Source: Saccharina japonica (taxonomy: Eukaryota > Sar > Phaeophyceae > Laminariales > Laminariaceae). From it: a stretch of DNA of 64,000 bases. Numbering within the stretch: the stretch's first letter is position 1; each line of letters begins with the position of its first letter. The position numbers and the translations under genes were made by a program. The notes under the pieces are model-generated. The model was given only the letters and a program-made list of their open reading frames with translations, did not search any database and was not told the DNA's origin. The DNA lies in assembly GCA_008828725.1 (NCBI GenBank), contig MEHQ01002583.1, positions 100,618 to 164,617 on the forward strand, written 5' to 3'. Shown here piece after piece: positions 54,285-64,000 of this stretch.

Positions 54285-54480
54285 CTTCGGAAGCTTTCCT
54301 CGGCATATCTTCGTAGGTGACAGTCACTCTCAGACTTTAATTGCCGAAGGGGAAGTTACTAGCTTTCCCGAAGTTCTTGGCTTCCTTTGCTTTCTTCTAT
54401 CCACACTAATTTCAAGATGAAAAAATCCACACTAATTCCAAGATATGTTTTTCAAAGAGTCCCAAAAAAGTGATATACGA
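54285..54480 (-). mobile_element. Fragment of the repeat at 17155-17915
   Basis: In reverse it matches GAAGATAT...GAGGAAAGCT, GGCAATTAAAGTCTGAGAGT and AAGGAAGCCAAGAACTTC of the 17-kb copy, without the internal fold-back insert. Confidence 0.6.
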
Positions 54481-54924
54481 ATATATATACGAATACGGCC
54501 ATGCGCGGCGTGAGTACGTACAAGACCCCCCCCCCCCCCCCCCCTCCCAACCCTTTTAGTGCTGCACTCTAATTCCCAAGATAAACCTAAATATGACTCT
54601 TATTCCAAGTGTTCAGTCCCTTACTACTGTACGTACGTACGGGAGTGTAGTCCTACAGTAACTACGGGGGTTACAACCCCTTCGGAAATCCTGCACTCAC
54701 ATTTTGGGAACTCCTGCACCCGAAATTTGATACCCCTGTTTTTATGAGCGCCCCCGTGAACAAGCCTAAAAAAACAGAAACGAAGTGCTCTTAGCTGTAT
54801 ACTTACGAGGTTTTTCGCTCTTATCTGGGAATGAATAGCCCTTTAGCCAAGCTTTAGCATACGTATTGTTACAAGATAGGGTGGTTACCGACCTTCCAAG
54901 CCCGTACTATTGATACTACAACGC

Positions 54925-55000
54925 GCGATCGAAGTATCACACTCAGCTTGCAAATATGAGTTTCGACGAAATCCTCGATCGTACAGCTAGCTGTTGTTTT
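54925..55000 (+). repeat. Diverged single copy of the 202-bp unit
   Basis: CGCGATCGAAGTATCACACT and TTCGACGAAATCCTCGATCG match the tandem units at 32810-33375. Confidence 0.75.
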
Positions 55001-55506
55001 TTAATTAAAAAAAAAAATAGAAGGTGACATGCCGACTTGACCGCTCTCGTAAAAATTCCCGATGTATATATGTATCATAATACAAGGGCTCCGCTCCGCG
55101 GGCGGCTGACGCCGCCCGCTACGCTCGCGCAAGGAAAGGGGCAGAAGAGGCCCATGATGTAGTGCAAGCACCGACTTGAAACTGCCAAGAGGTTCATGGT
55201 GCAGCGAAGAAACGGCGGATTTGACATGCATGCAAAACATGCTCGGGATGCACATTAGTTCCATGCTCCAGGACAGTAAAGCTGTATGTTTGAAAGAGAA
55301 AAAACACAGCAACACGGCTCACAGCACGGCACTGCGCTGCCTGCTGTGGGTGTGATTTATGCCATTTTCGTGATCATCTGTGGTAGTACAACAACAGACA
55401 ACAACAGTAGTACTCGTAGTACTTCGTACTTTGCATCGTATGAAAAAAAAATGGAACTTCTGTCACGTGATGTCAGCCTCGACGCTCCCCGCCCCCTCGC
55501 GATCAC

Positions 55507-55644
55507 CTTGACATCGTTTCGGTCCGGGTCGAGCTCTACTGCCTCTATGCCCCAGTGAGCCCCGTGGCCCGCCTCGCGTGAAGCCCGGTGCTCACCGTGG
55601 CCCTCGTTCGCCCGCTCGACGATGATGGTGTTCAAACCGCGTGG
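55507..55644 (-). CDS. Possible coding exon of an unknown gene
   Basis: Between a plausible acceptor (TTTACAGAGAGACAG) and donor (AAG/GTGATC) lie 46 open codons in phase 0, including NTIIVERANEGHGEH and HWGIEAVELDPDRNDVK. The composition is protein-like and no repeats are involved. I recognise no family and see no convincing partner exon. It is on the same strand as the sulfotransferase and BED genes. Confidence 0.35.
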
Positions 55645-55793
55645 CTGTCTCTCTGTAAATCATATTTGTTCGATAAATAAGCACCGCTTGAATGTTCTTT
55701 TACAGACGGAAACGGCCCTCATAATTTCAGACATACTGGATTGATCGCAGCAGCAAGGTAGACAAAGCCCCTTCATGCTTCCCGCGTGTCTCG

Positions 55794-55979
55794 ATGGACA
55801 CGCCGCGCCTAGCCACGAAAACGGCGACCGCGCTCCTTCTGACCCCCCCTCTACTGGCCAGCGCCATCCCATACCCGCGATGGCGCCGGGCTCGCCCGCG
55901 CTGCCGTGCTCTCTGGGTACACGCACGAATTCAAAACCGGAAAAGGAAAAAGACATCTCGCCAACGAAAAAAAGTGTAG
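55794..55979 (+). CDS. Small secreted-peptide-like ORF (weak)
   Basis: 61 codons from ATG: a hydrophobic stretch ATALLLTPPLLASA followed by a very basic tail (NRKRKKTSRQRKK). An overlapping plus-strand frame leads to a strong donor ACC/GTAAGT at 56088, so another exon structure is possible. No family, no homologous copy in the window. Confidence 0.2.
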   Translation: MDTPRLATKTATALLLTPPLLASAIPYPRWRRARPRCRALWVHARIQNRKRKKTSRQRKKV

Positions 55980-56089
55980 GAAACACAAGAGAGGAAGGAC
56001 AGCTCCGGCAAGTAATAGAAGGAGGCGGTGTCGAAGTGGGAGCTTGAGAGGCCAGGGATGGGCAAACCGTGAAAAAGACAACCGTAAGT

Positions 56090-57194
56090 TCAGTCTATTA
56101 CGTATCTTCTCTACGTATGTAGGCCTGCTTGGAATCAGGGAAGTAGATTATAACGTAAATCCTGCTTGCGGTTCTTCAGAGGAATTTTGTTTTTTTACGG
56201 ATCAAAAACTGACGATTGCAGCAGCAGCAGCAGCGACGGACACTGCTGCTGCGTCACTGGGTGATGGCACAAGCTGGTGTCCCGTTGGTTGAACTGGAGA
56301 GACAGAGGTTGTAGGGTTTGAGACAGTGAGGAAGAAGACCATCTAGTACGGGGCTCTACTCGTGGTGTTGGCGAGCAGGGGTTTGGCACTGGGTGGAAGG
56401 TCGGCGAGTTGAAAGAAGAAACATGGCAAGGATTCGCACGGCACGGCACGGATGCCAACACAATTGCTATAAACCCCCGGTACTGGTACTGCTTGCTCAC
56501 TGCCGGGCGCTCACGCTGTTCGTAGGGTGCTTCATACCACCAAAGTTATCGTTTTGTTTTTCTCGGGGGCTCTCAACGGGGCTAGAGCGGTGAGCGCGAG
56601 AGTGTGGGTTAGCAGTATCCGATGAGTGAGAATCGACGAGCAGTCAGTGGGAATGCTGTATGTGTATGTACCCCATGCGCGATAAAAAAATGAAGGCATG
56701 TCTATACCGGGGGGGAGGGGAGAAGGGACGACACCTGTGACCACGGCTTTTGTCCAGAAGCTGGAAAGTCCAGGAGAAACTGGAAAGTAAAAGTGATGAT
56801 AAAAATGTATACGAGTATGTACATATACTTCGAGGTATATACTCTGCCTTGAGTTGTCGTCCCAAGCTCAGTGTCGTCGTTGCTGACAAACTAAAGTACG
56901 GAAAATGGACTATAGTCGTGCTGATGCCAGCAAAAAGGGGAAAACTAAAAGCTATCTCGAAGAACTGTTCATCGAAAGTTGGGCCGTTTGTCACGAAGAA
57001 GAACTGCCTTACGGCCCACTCATATCTAACGACCGACCCAGGTTTACTTAAATGTATAGGTATTTATATACTTCATTTACCCGTACTTCTGGAGAGCAAT
57101 TATTACTATTTACAGTCCATGGATTGCAGCTCTTAACTGCAGTCCACACGCTATTCCGCTAACCCCAACCCTAACCCGAACCCTACACTTCTGC
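56090..57194. other. Stretch with no supported gene
   Basis: A CAG run lies at 56216-56235. A plus-strand frame of 128 codons at 56750-57136 has mixed composition but no family features. A short run of TAACCC-like units (57160-57178) precedes the MITE. Confidence 0.35.
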
Positions 57195-57450
57195 GACGCG
57201 TGCTACGGTAGAGGTAGCACTTTTTGGCTGAATCGTTTTCTGAACGATCGGGCTCCTTAACCCAAATTCGTCGGACTTTCATTTTTTTCATTTTTGTGAC
57301 GAAATATGTTTCAGAGTATACTTCGGTCATGATATTTCTCATCCGGTAGCAATTTTGTTTTCCTCTAAAATAATATTTTCGTTGAGGTATGGCGCTCCTT
57401 AATTGAGGAGCTCAGAAAAAACATGGTGCACCTCTATCGTAGCATGCGTG
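57195..57450 (-). mobile_element. 246-bp-type MITE, copy 2 of 3
   Basis: Inverted relative to the copy at 11488. Ends GACGCGTGCTACGGTAGAGG and CCTCTATCGTAGCATGCGTG; CTGC flanks both sides, again 4 bp. Confidence 0.8.
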
Positions 57451-58257
57451 CTGCACCTACTACTACGTGGGAGCAGGGTGCCAAATGAGATCTGGTCCGG
57501 GTGGGATCGGGGTAGAGTAGGTGGTTGACCAATCAAAACGGAGGTGTAGTCTATTGGGCACCCCGTTTCACCCCTACAACACTTAACACACTCATAATAG
57601 AGTGTGGACTGCCCTTAAGTTCTACCAGTCTGTCCCGAAATATAAGCACGTTTTTCAAATTAATATTCAATTAAAAAGATGCTTATATTTCGGGACAGAG
57701 TGGTACAGTAGAAGGCTGAAAATAGTCGCCACCGTACTGCCAATAGGCGCTCACGCTGGTCGTAGAAGGCCGATAACAACAAAGTTGACACTGAGGTGGT
57801 CTCTTATCTCAACTCTCCCCGAAAGGGGTTACTATTAATAGCATTAGGTACCGCACTTGCGGATACCAGGTCCCTATCCCCTAGTTCGTACCGCCTCATT
57901 AACACTAAAATCCTTCAAGGCCATCCTGGTGGTGGCTCCTCGGGGGCACTTTGAGATTATTTACCTCGTGTTGTTGCTGAGATTATTACCCCGAGTGTGG
58001 TAACAAAAAACACACAGACGTGCGATTTCTTTCTCGCTGTGGGGGCCAAGAGAGAGAAAAAAAACTCCATCAACAACGAATAATTCCGAAGCGTTTTTGC
58101 GCCGCGTTGTTCTTTTTGGTTTGTTTGCTGAATGAATGTTAACCCCTTTTCTATATAGGGCTCACTCGTGGTGGGACTGCACTCCGGTTGCGGCAACAAA
58201 AAACACGTGCTTGGGGGGATATGAGGGGTCATATTTATAGGTATCTGTACGAACAGA

Positions 58258-58375
58258 CAGCAGTGTGTGTGTTCTTCACATTAGACCGTCCTTTCTACCC
58301 GTCGACATCCAACACACCCAGTCAGTAGTGTCTGTGTGCCGATTCTTCATCCTAGAGAGATACCAGTGCAGTAAA
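58258..58375 (+). repeat. Dispersed ~80-bp repeat, copy 4 of 4
   Basis: It matches 49070-49165 (TTCTTCACATTAGACCGTCC, CCCGTCGACATCCAACACAC), with a short internal expansion. Confidence 0.75.
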
Positions 58376-58779
58376 GTGAATGAAGTAAAGAAAAAAGGGC
58401 CATTAAAAAAAGTTATGGCGCCTTTCGATGCGGATAAGGTTTTCTTTTTATATGCGAAGTCGGCAGATGTCCGTTGCGCATTTATATGGTGTCGCCGTTG
58501 AGCTTTGAGCTCGCTCGCTTCCACGTGGAGAAATGTTTAGAAACAGAGTACATATCCATAAGAAGTACCAGGTAAATGTATATACATACTACAAAAAAAG
58601 TTGTACGACATAGTTTTACGAAGTCGCGCCGGATTATTACCGCTGGGAATATGTTTTGGCACAAAACATACACCCAAAAAACTTCTTGTAGTGACTGCAA
58701 CAGTAGTAGTGGTAGTAGTACCAAAACTTGCACCGATTTTTTAGGTGACAAACTTTTTCGCACATCACGGGCAGATCAT

Positions 58780-58985
58780 CAGCTGCAATAGATCATCAAC
58801 AGATCATCAACAGATCATCAACAGATCATCAACAGATCATCAACAGATCATCAACAGATCAACATATCATCCAACAGATCATCAACATATCATCAACAGA
58901 TCATCAACACATCACCAACAGATCATCAACAGGTCGTCAGCAGATCATCACCACATCACCAACAGACCATCGATTCCCACTGCAT
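58780..58985 (+). repeat. 11-bp minisatellite (AACAGATCATC)
   Basis: Seven near-perfect units followed by about ten degenerate ones (AACATATCATC, AACACATCACC). Confidence 0.9.
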
Positions 58986-59197
58986 GACCTACAGTAGATA
59001 TTTCAAGGCAGATATATTCCCAAATCATGTACGAGTACTTATGTACATACCAGGTATACATACCAGGTACCTGGTATGATTTAGCTCATCATGTTGCCGG
59101 AGGGGACTTGTTTCATGGATTACCTATGATAGACCCGTGTGTATGGTATATATTGTATATATAATATATATAATCCGCATGGTCTATAGCTCATGTT

Positions 59198-59461
59198 GAC
59201 GCATGCTACGATAGAGGTGCGCCCTGTTTTTTCTGAGCTCCTAACTTGAGCAGCTCCATATATTCGTCGCCGAAAAATGGGTTTTGGAGGGGAAAATAAA
59301 AGTGCTACCCGATGAAGAATGCCGTTGACCTGAGTCTATTAATAGTATGAAAAATATTACAAGACAAGAATGAAAGTCCAACGAATTTGGGTTAAGGAGC
59401 CCGATCATTCCGAAAAAGTTTCAGCCGAAAAGTGCTACGTACCTCTATCGTAGCACGCGTC
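59198..59461 (+). mobile_element. 246-bp-type MITE, copy 3 of 3
   Basis: Ends GACGCATGCTACGATAGAGG and TCTATCGTAGCACGCGTC. It is more diverged in the middle than the other two, and no clear flanking duplication is visible. Confidence 0.75.
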
Positions 59462-59689
59462 TGCGTTGCCTGCGGGCAGGATCTGTACTATGCAGGTCTT
59501 GCTGTCATACATACATACAACGTCACACAACGGCAGGTGAGGGACTAAAGTAAATCATCTATTAATAGGAGAGCTGTAGAGCTGTAGATCATCATCAGTC
59601 CGAGACAAAACACGCTCTTTCTTGGAATTTACGTTCGTATACATATTATAGAGATATACCTGGTATGCATTAATCACTCGGTTAGATTT

Positions 59690-62215
59690 TATTGACAAGG
59701 CACGAGTAAGCGCATGCCACCCTTTCAGGTTTGATCGGTGAAACGTCGGTTACGAGTTGGGAGTCGGTAAAAGCATTCATTCGCCAGGGGGGCTGGATTA
59801 TCGGTATAAGCTTGTCAAGTTTTCAGGTATGATTGACAAGTACATGTGAATGGTATGATTCAACAAATAAGAGCTGTGCACATTGTCAGATGGGACAAGT
59901 AAGTGCATGCCACCTTTTCAGATTTGATCTGTGAAACGTCGGTTACGAGTTAGGAGTCGGTAACGGCATTCATTCGCCAGGGGGGCTGGATTATTGATAT
60001 ACGTTTGTCAAGTTTTCAGGTATCGTGTGATTGACAAGTACATGTGAATGGTATGATTGAACAAATAAGAGCTGTGCACATTGTCAGATGGCCGAATGGA
60101 ATACTAACATAATAACTGGATGTTTTACGTAGCGGTCGGGTGGATGCGCATTCAAACAGTGTTTGCGAGGACAAAAAACTTTGATTTTTTTTTGGGGATT
60201 GAACAAAGTTGGAAAACATTTTTGCCGTGATAACATATACCTGTGTGTGGTATACCAAGTACCTGGTACATATTATAACGTACCCTGGCACATACATACC
60301 GCTCTCTGACCGGAATTATAATCCACGTTTGTACTCTGATATCAATATCAAACGCTCCTTACATTCCTGACCAGAGCAGAGCGGTACATGTAAGGGTTAT
60401 ATTCGTAATCCCGTAGGACCGCACACCCGTTTCGAGCACAAATTACTTGAGTTTAGACGGAAACGCTTTTTTCTGTGCAGGGCGTTAGTAAAAATGAGGT
60501 TACGAGTTAGGAGTCGGTAAAGGCATTCATTCGCCAGGGGGGCTGGATTATTGATATACGTTTGTCAAGTTTTCAGGTATCGTGTGATTGACAAGTACAT
60601 GTGAATGGTATGATTGAACAAATAAGAGCTGTACACATTGTCAGATGGCCGAATGGAATAGAATGAAGTTGCGAACTGAGTATCAGCAATTACAGCAGTA
60701 GTAGCGTTTCCTTCTTCCTGCAATAACACCTGGCATTGCCTTGATTCTGCACGTAGTATGTGTCAGATGTCAAAACACGAGCGAGCGCCATCAGATTGTT
60801 GTTGTCGTAAATCTCACAAACTATCCTGAGGACTGAGACTATCCAGGGAACACCGAATGCGACTGATTGCCTTTCTGAGACTGACTGTTGAGACTGAGAA
60901 ATGAGGTTGCGAACTGAATATTTCAGCACGCAGCAGTCCCTTCTCCCTGCAACCCTTGGCATTGCCTTGATTCTGCACGTGGGCGTCAGGTATCGAAACA
61001 CGAGCGAGTGCCATCACACTGTCGTAAATAGCAAGGATGGGAGCTGTGCACATTGTCAGATGGGACAAGTAAGTGCATGCCACCTTTTCAGATTTGATCT
61101 GTGAAACGTCGGTTACGAGTTAGGAGTCGGTAACGGCATTCATTCGCCAGGGGGGCTGGATTATTGATATACGTTTGTCAAGTTTTCAGGTATCGTGTGA
61201 TTGACAAGTACATGTGAATGGTATGATTGAACAAATAAGAGCTGTGCACATTGTCAGATGGCCGAATGGAATACTAACATAATAACTGGATGTTTTACGT
61301 AGCGGTCGGGTGGATGCGCATTCAAACAGTGTTTGCGAGGACAAAAAACTTTGATTTTTTTTTGGGGATTGAACAAAGTTGGAAAACATTTTTGCCGTGA
61401 TAACATATACCTGTGTGTGGTATACCAAGTACCTGGTACATATTATAACGTACCCTGGCACATACATACCGCTCTCTGACCGGAATTATAATCCACGTTT
61501 GTACTCTGATATCAATATCAAACGCTCCTTACATTCCTGACCAGAGCAGAGCGGTACATGTAAGGGTTATATTCGTAATCCCGTAGGACCGCACACCCGT
61601 TTCGAGCACAAATTACTTGAGTTTAGACGGAAACGCTTTTTTCTGTGCAGGGCGTTAGTAAAAATGAGGTTACGAGTTAGGAGTCGGTAAAGGCATTCAT
61701 TCGCCAGGGGGGCTGGATTATTGATATACGTTTGTCAAGTTTTCAGGTATCGTGTGATTGACAAGTACATGTGAATGGTATGATTGAACAAATAAGAGCT
61801 GTACACATTGTCAGATGGCCGAATGGAATAATAACAAAATAATTGGATGTTTTACGTAGCAGTCGGGTGGATGCGCATTTAAACAGTGTTTGCGAGGACA
61901 AAAAACTTTGATTTTTTTTTTTGGATTGAACAAAGTTGGAAAACATTTTTGCCGTGATAACATATATCTGTGTGTGGTATACCAAGTACATATTATAACG
62001 TACCCTGGTACATACATACCGCTCTCTGGCCGGAATTATAATCCACGTTTGTGCTCTGATATCAATCTCAAACGCTCCTTACATTCCTGACCAGAGCAGA
62101 GCGGTACATGTAAGGGTAATCCCGTAGGACCGCACACCCGTTTCGAGCACAAATTACTTGAGTTTAGACTGAAACGCTTCTTTCTGCGCAGGGCGTTAGT
62201 AAAAATGAGGGTGTT
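59690..62215. repeat. Compound tandem duplication, units of ~1170 bp
   Basis: About 59872-60660 recurs at 61042-61830 with an offset of exactly 1170 and no difference I can see. Within it, module A (~190 bp, CATTCATTCGCCAGGGGGGC) occurs five times and module B (~400 bp, TGACCAGAGCAGAGCGGTAC) three times. A separate duplicated piece (TGGCATTGCCTTGATTCTGC at 60732 and 60957) lies between. Open frames recurring at the 1170 spacing are not genes. Confidence 0.9.
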
Positions 62216-62363
62216 TATTCAGCAGAATGGTTCTTGGGGACAGGAGGCGACACCTCTGCTATATAGATATAAATAAAATGAGCATTGACCACTCAGGTGA
62301 TCTTGGACCTGTTCGGCTCTGACTTCGCAGCAGTAATGTACCAGGTATATGTCCTATCCGAAG

Positions 62364-62395
62364 CATGGGTGCCGGCGAATGCCGGCACCCATGCG
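62364..62395. repeat. Perfect hairpin, 14-bp arms
   Basis: GCATGGGTGCCGGC, loop GAAT, then GCCGGCACCCATGC. Confidence 0.85.
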
Positions 62396-62427
62396 GAGCC
62401 CTTGTATATATCTATATATATATATAT

Positions 62428-62552
62428 TCTCTTCGCCCTTCTTTTCTCTCTCTCCTTCCTACAGCAGTCGTAACTCAGATCCGGGGTCACAAAGTAGGCT
62501 CTTCTCCCTCCTCCTCCCCCACTACGGTTCGTGCCTTGAATTTTTAGCGCAA
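62428..62552 (-). repeat. Dispersed ~145-bp repeat, copy 3 of 3
   Basis: Reverse of 41201-41345: AGTCGTAACTCAGATCCGGG and AAAGTAGGCTCTTCTCCC are clear. Confidence 0.75.
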
Positions 62553-62568
62553 GGAGACTTGACCCCTC

Positions 62569-62661
62569 AACCCTTATAGAACTGGAGTCCCGTTTTGGGG
62601 ACAAATTACTTAGAATTAGAGGGGTTTGTCCCCAAAATGAGACTGCAGTCCTAAAAGGGTT
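62569..62661. mobile_element. 93-bp hairpin MITE, copy 1
   Basis: AACCCTTATAGAACTGGAGT opposite the near complement of GACTGCAGTCCTAAAAGGGTT, with GTTTTGGGGACAAA facing TTTGTCCCCAAAA inside. The whole element is one long hairpin. A related hairpin (GAACTG...CAGTTC) follows at 62663-62735. Confidence 0.75.
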
Positions 62662-62798
62662 AAGAACTGGTCCCACGAATTTGGGGATAAACTACTTGGA
62701 ATTAGTGTGGGACATTTTTTTCAGTTCTGAATGGGTTAAGCCCTTTCTTTCCCTCCTCGAATCGTATCGAATTGCGCCAACCCACGCTACTATATACT

Positions 62799-62891
62799 AA
62801 CCCTTATGGGACTGGAGTCCCGTTTTGGGGACAAATCACTTAGCATTAGACTGGTTTGTCCCCAAAACGGGACTGCAGTTCTAAAAGGGTT
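62799..62891. mobile_element. 93-bp hairpin MITE, copy 2
   Basis: Same length and order as 62569-62661, with only a handful of differences, flanked by TA if the first and last bases are counted as target. Confidence 0.75.
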
Positions 62892-62899
62892 AATACTCG

Positions 62900-63411
62900 T
62901 ATATAGGCGTTCTCAGGAGTTGATTCCGTTTTTTTTTTTTTTGCAAATAAAAATATATATACTTCGTATATACGTGTAATATACTATAATAACATTTCAA
63001 CATTTTCCCCATCCCACTTTATTTACGTATATAAGTATATATATACTCGTAGTTCCAAGAAGTTTTTCACGAAAACCGTGGGTGGTGGTGTTTACTGCTA
63101 TACTCGTCGTTCTTAAAGCCGCGGGTTAAAAAAACAAAAGGAAAAACAAAACAAAAAAAAAACTTACAAAAACAGCGGCCACAGCCGTTGAGCGTTGAGC
63201 CCCGGCCGAGTCAACGGAGCTCAAGATTCTATATACATACCTGGTATCCTACGTAGATAATTTATATCACACCTCGAAAGAACGCGAGCAGGAAAAAAAT
63301 ACCGTCCTCCAAATACGGATTGTGCCGCAGATATACCAGCTACATCATACAAATACTATTACTACTCTGTGCGAGTAATATTCGTACGTATGATATATTA
63401 TATAGAGCAGT
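62900..63411. other. AT-rich stretch, nothing supported
   Basis: A/T runs and TATA microsatellites; no gene or named element. Confidence 0.45.
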
Positions 63412-63566
63412 GGCCAAAATCGGGTATACCCGATGGGTTTGTGGCCAAAACAGGGTACCATTGTATTTTAGTGACCGCGACGACCCCAGGGCGCCATCTC
63501 ATTGGCCAGCGCGGGCCACCACCCGACGCTGGCCACAAACCCATCGGGTATACCCGATTTTGGCTA
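63412..63566. mobile_element. Small element with perfect 34-bp inverted arms
   Basis: GCCAAAATCGGGTATACCCG at 63414 continues to GATGGGTTTGTGGCC at 63447. Its exact reverse complement is at 63530-63563. Each arm contains the palindrome ATCGGGTATACCCGAT. The centre is about 80 bp. The plus-strand open frame over it is unsupported. The remaining sequence to 64000 shows no feature. Confidence 0.7.
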
Positions 63567-64000
63567 CTCACCCCCCAAGAGGTACCCGATTATTACACCC
63601 ACCTACCCGAAAATGGCCGGGCTGTTCGACCACAACCGCTGAGCAGCCCACCACGCATCAGCCGACGATTACGACGTACCAAGCACCAGCATACGTATCA
63701 CGACGTATTACAACGTATCTAGCCGTGTTCCAACCTGTGACCGACGAATCCATCTGCTTGATATATATCCATGATTTGGGTGATTGGCGATTTGGTGGTT
63801 TAGGCTCGGGGACCTGAACAAGAAAGCGCAGCATTAGAAGGTGAGCTTTCGCGCGAGCCCAGAATAAGAAAGTCAGCCTGAACCCGTTTTCCGGTTTCTT
63901 GTGAGATGGCTGGTACTACTGCTGTACACGTACTGTTGTGCTGTGATGAGGTGTGATGAGAGGTAGCTTCTGGTTGGGAGAAGGAGAGAGAGCGCTGTGA

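Noticed and set aside
55850-56081. Minus-strand hydrophobic frame as a possible membrane-anchor exon of the sulfotransferase
   Set aside because: No ATG opens it, and I found no donor joining in phase 0 to 41740.
57158-57178. TAACCC-like units as an interstitial telomere
   Set aside because: Only about three imperfect units; too short to call.
60016-61467. Identical 93-codon minus frames at 60016-60297 and 61186-61467
   Set aside because: Their identity comes from the 1170-bp duplication; the third copy differs and no family is recognisable.

Overview
The window looks like nuclear DNA of an intron-rich eukaryote. The best fit is a stramenopile alga, perhaps a brown alga. This rests on a multi-exon carbohydrate-type sulfotransferase gene, a DIRS-type retroelement, many CAG/CTG runs, abundant short palindromes and a very high load of small DNA transposons. 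The lineage call is an inference; no organelle, rRNA or single-copy marker gene is present to settle it.

The main host gene is a sulfotransferase on the minus strand. I reconstruct seven exons from 41740 down to 10398: 41740-41476, 15604-15503, 14765-14688, 13718-13650 (weak), 13221-13071, 11997-11898 and 10631-10398. Their phases fit throughout, giving 332 codons plus a stop with no internal stop. The 5' end lies further up and was not found. The first intron seen is about 25.9 kb and is filled with mobile elements. The last intron holds two decayed copies of the start of the final exon, each beside a minisatellite monomer carrying the 3' splice-site sequence.

A second host-type gene (44767-43682, minus, start of a BED-type zinc finger) is cut by a 763-bp hAT-like element with a clean 8-bp target duplication.

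Layout: 0-10 kb is repeats, tandem arrays and tRNA-like pieces. 10.4-15.6 kb holds the six 3' exons of the sulfotransferase. 16-41 kb is its giant intron: hAT-like elements with internal minisatellites, an LTR-element fossil (20.0-25.7 kb), a Ty3 RT scrap, a fold-back element, a LINE scrap, a DNA transposon carrying a secreted-protein-like ORF (31.4-32.5 kb), a 202-bp tandem array, and a DIRS-like fossil (33.9-40.3 kb). 41.5-44.8 kb has the first seen sulfotransferase exon, a tyrosine-recombinase scrap and the BED gene. 45-64 kb has a Ty3/gypsy integrase fossil, TA-flanked MITEs (one nested inside another element), more dispersed repeats, a possible exon at 55.5 kb, and a recent tandem duplication at 59.7-62.2 kb.

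The sulfotransferase would transfer sulfate from PAPS to a glycan in the Golgi. Nearly everything else is transposon-derived. Several unrelated-looking small elements share one style: short hAT-like or TA-flanked ends around an interior of short tandem or palindromic repeats.
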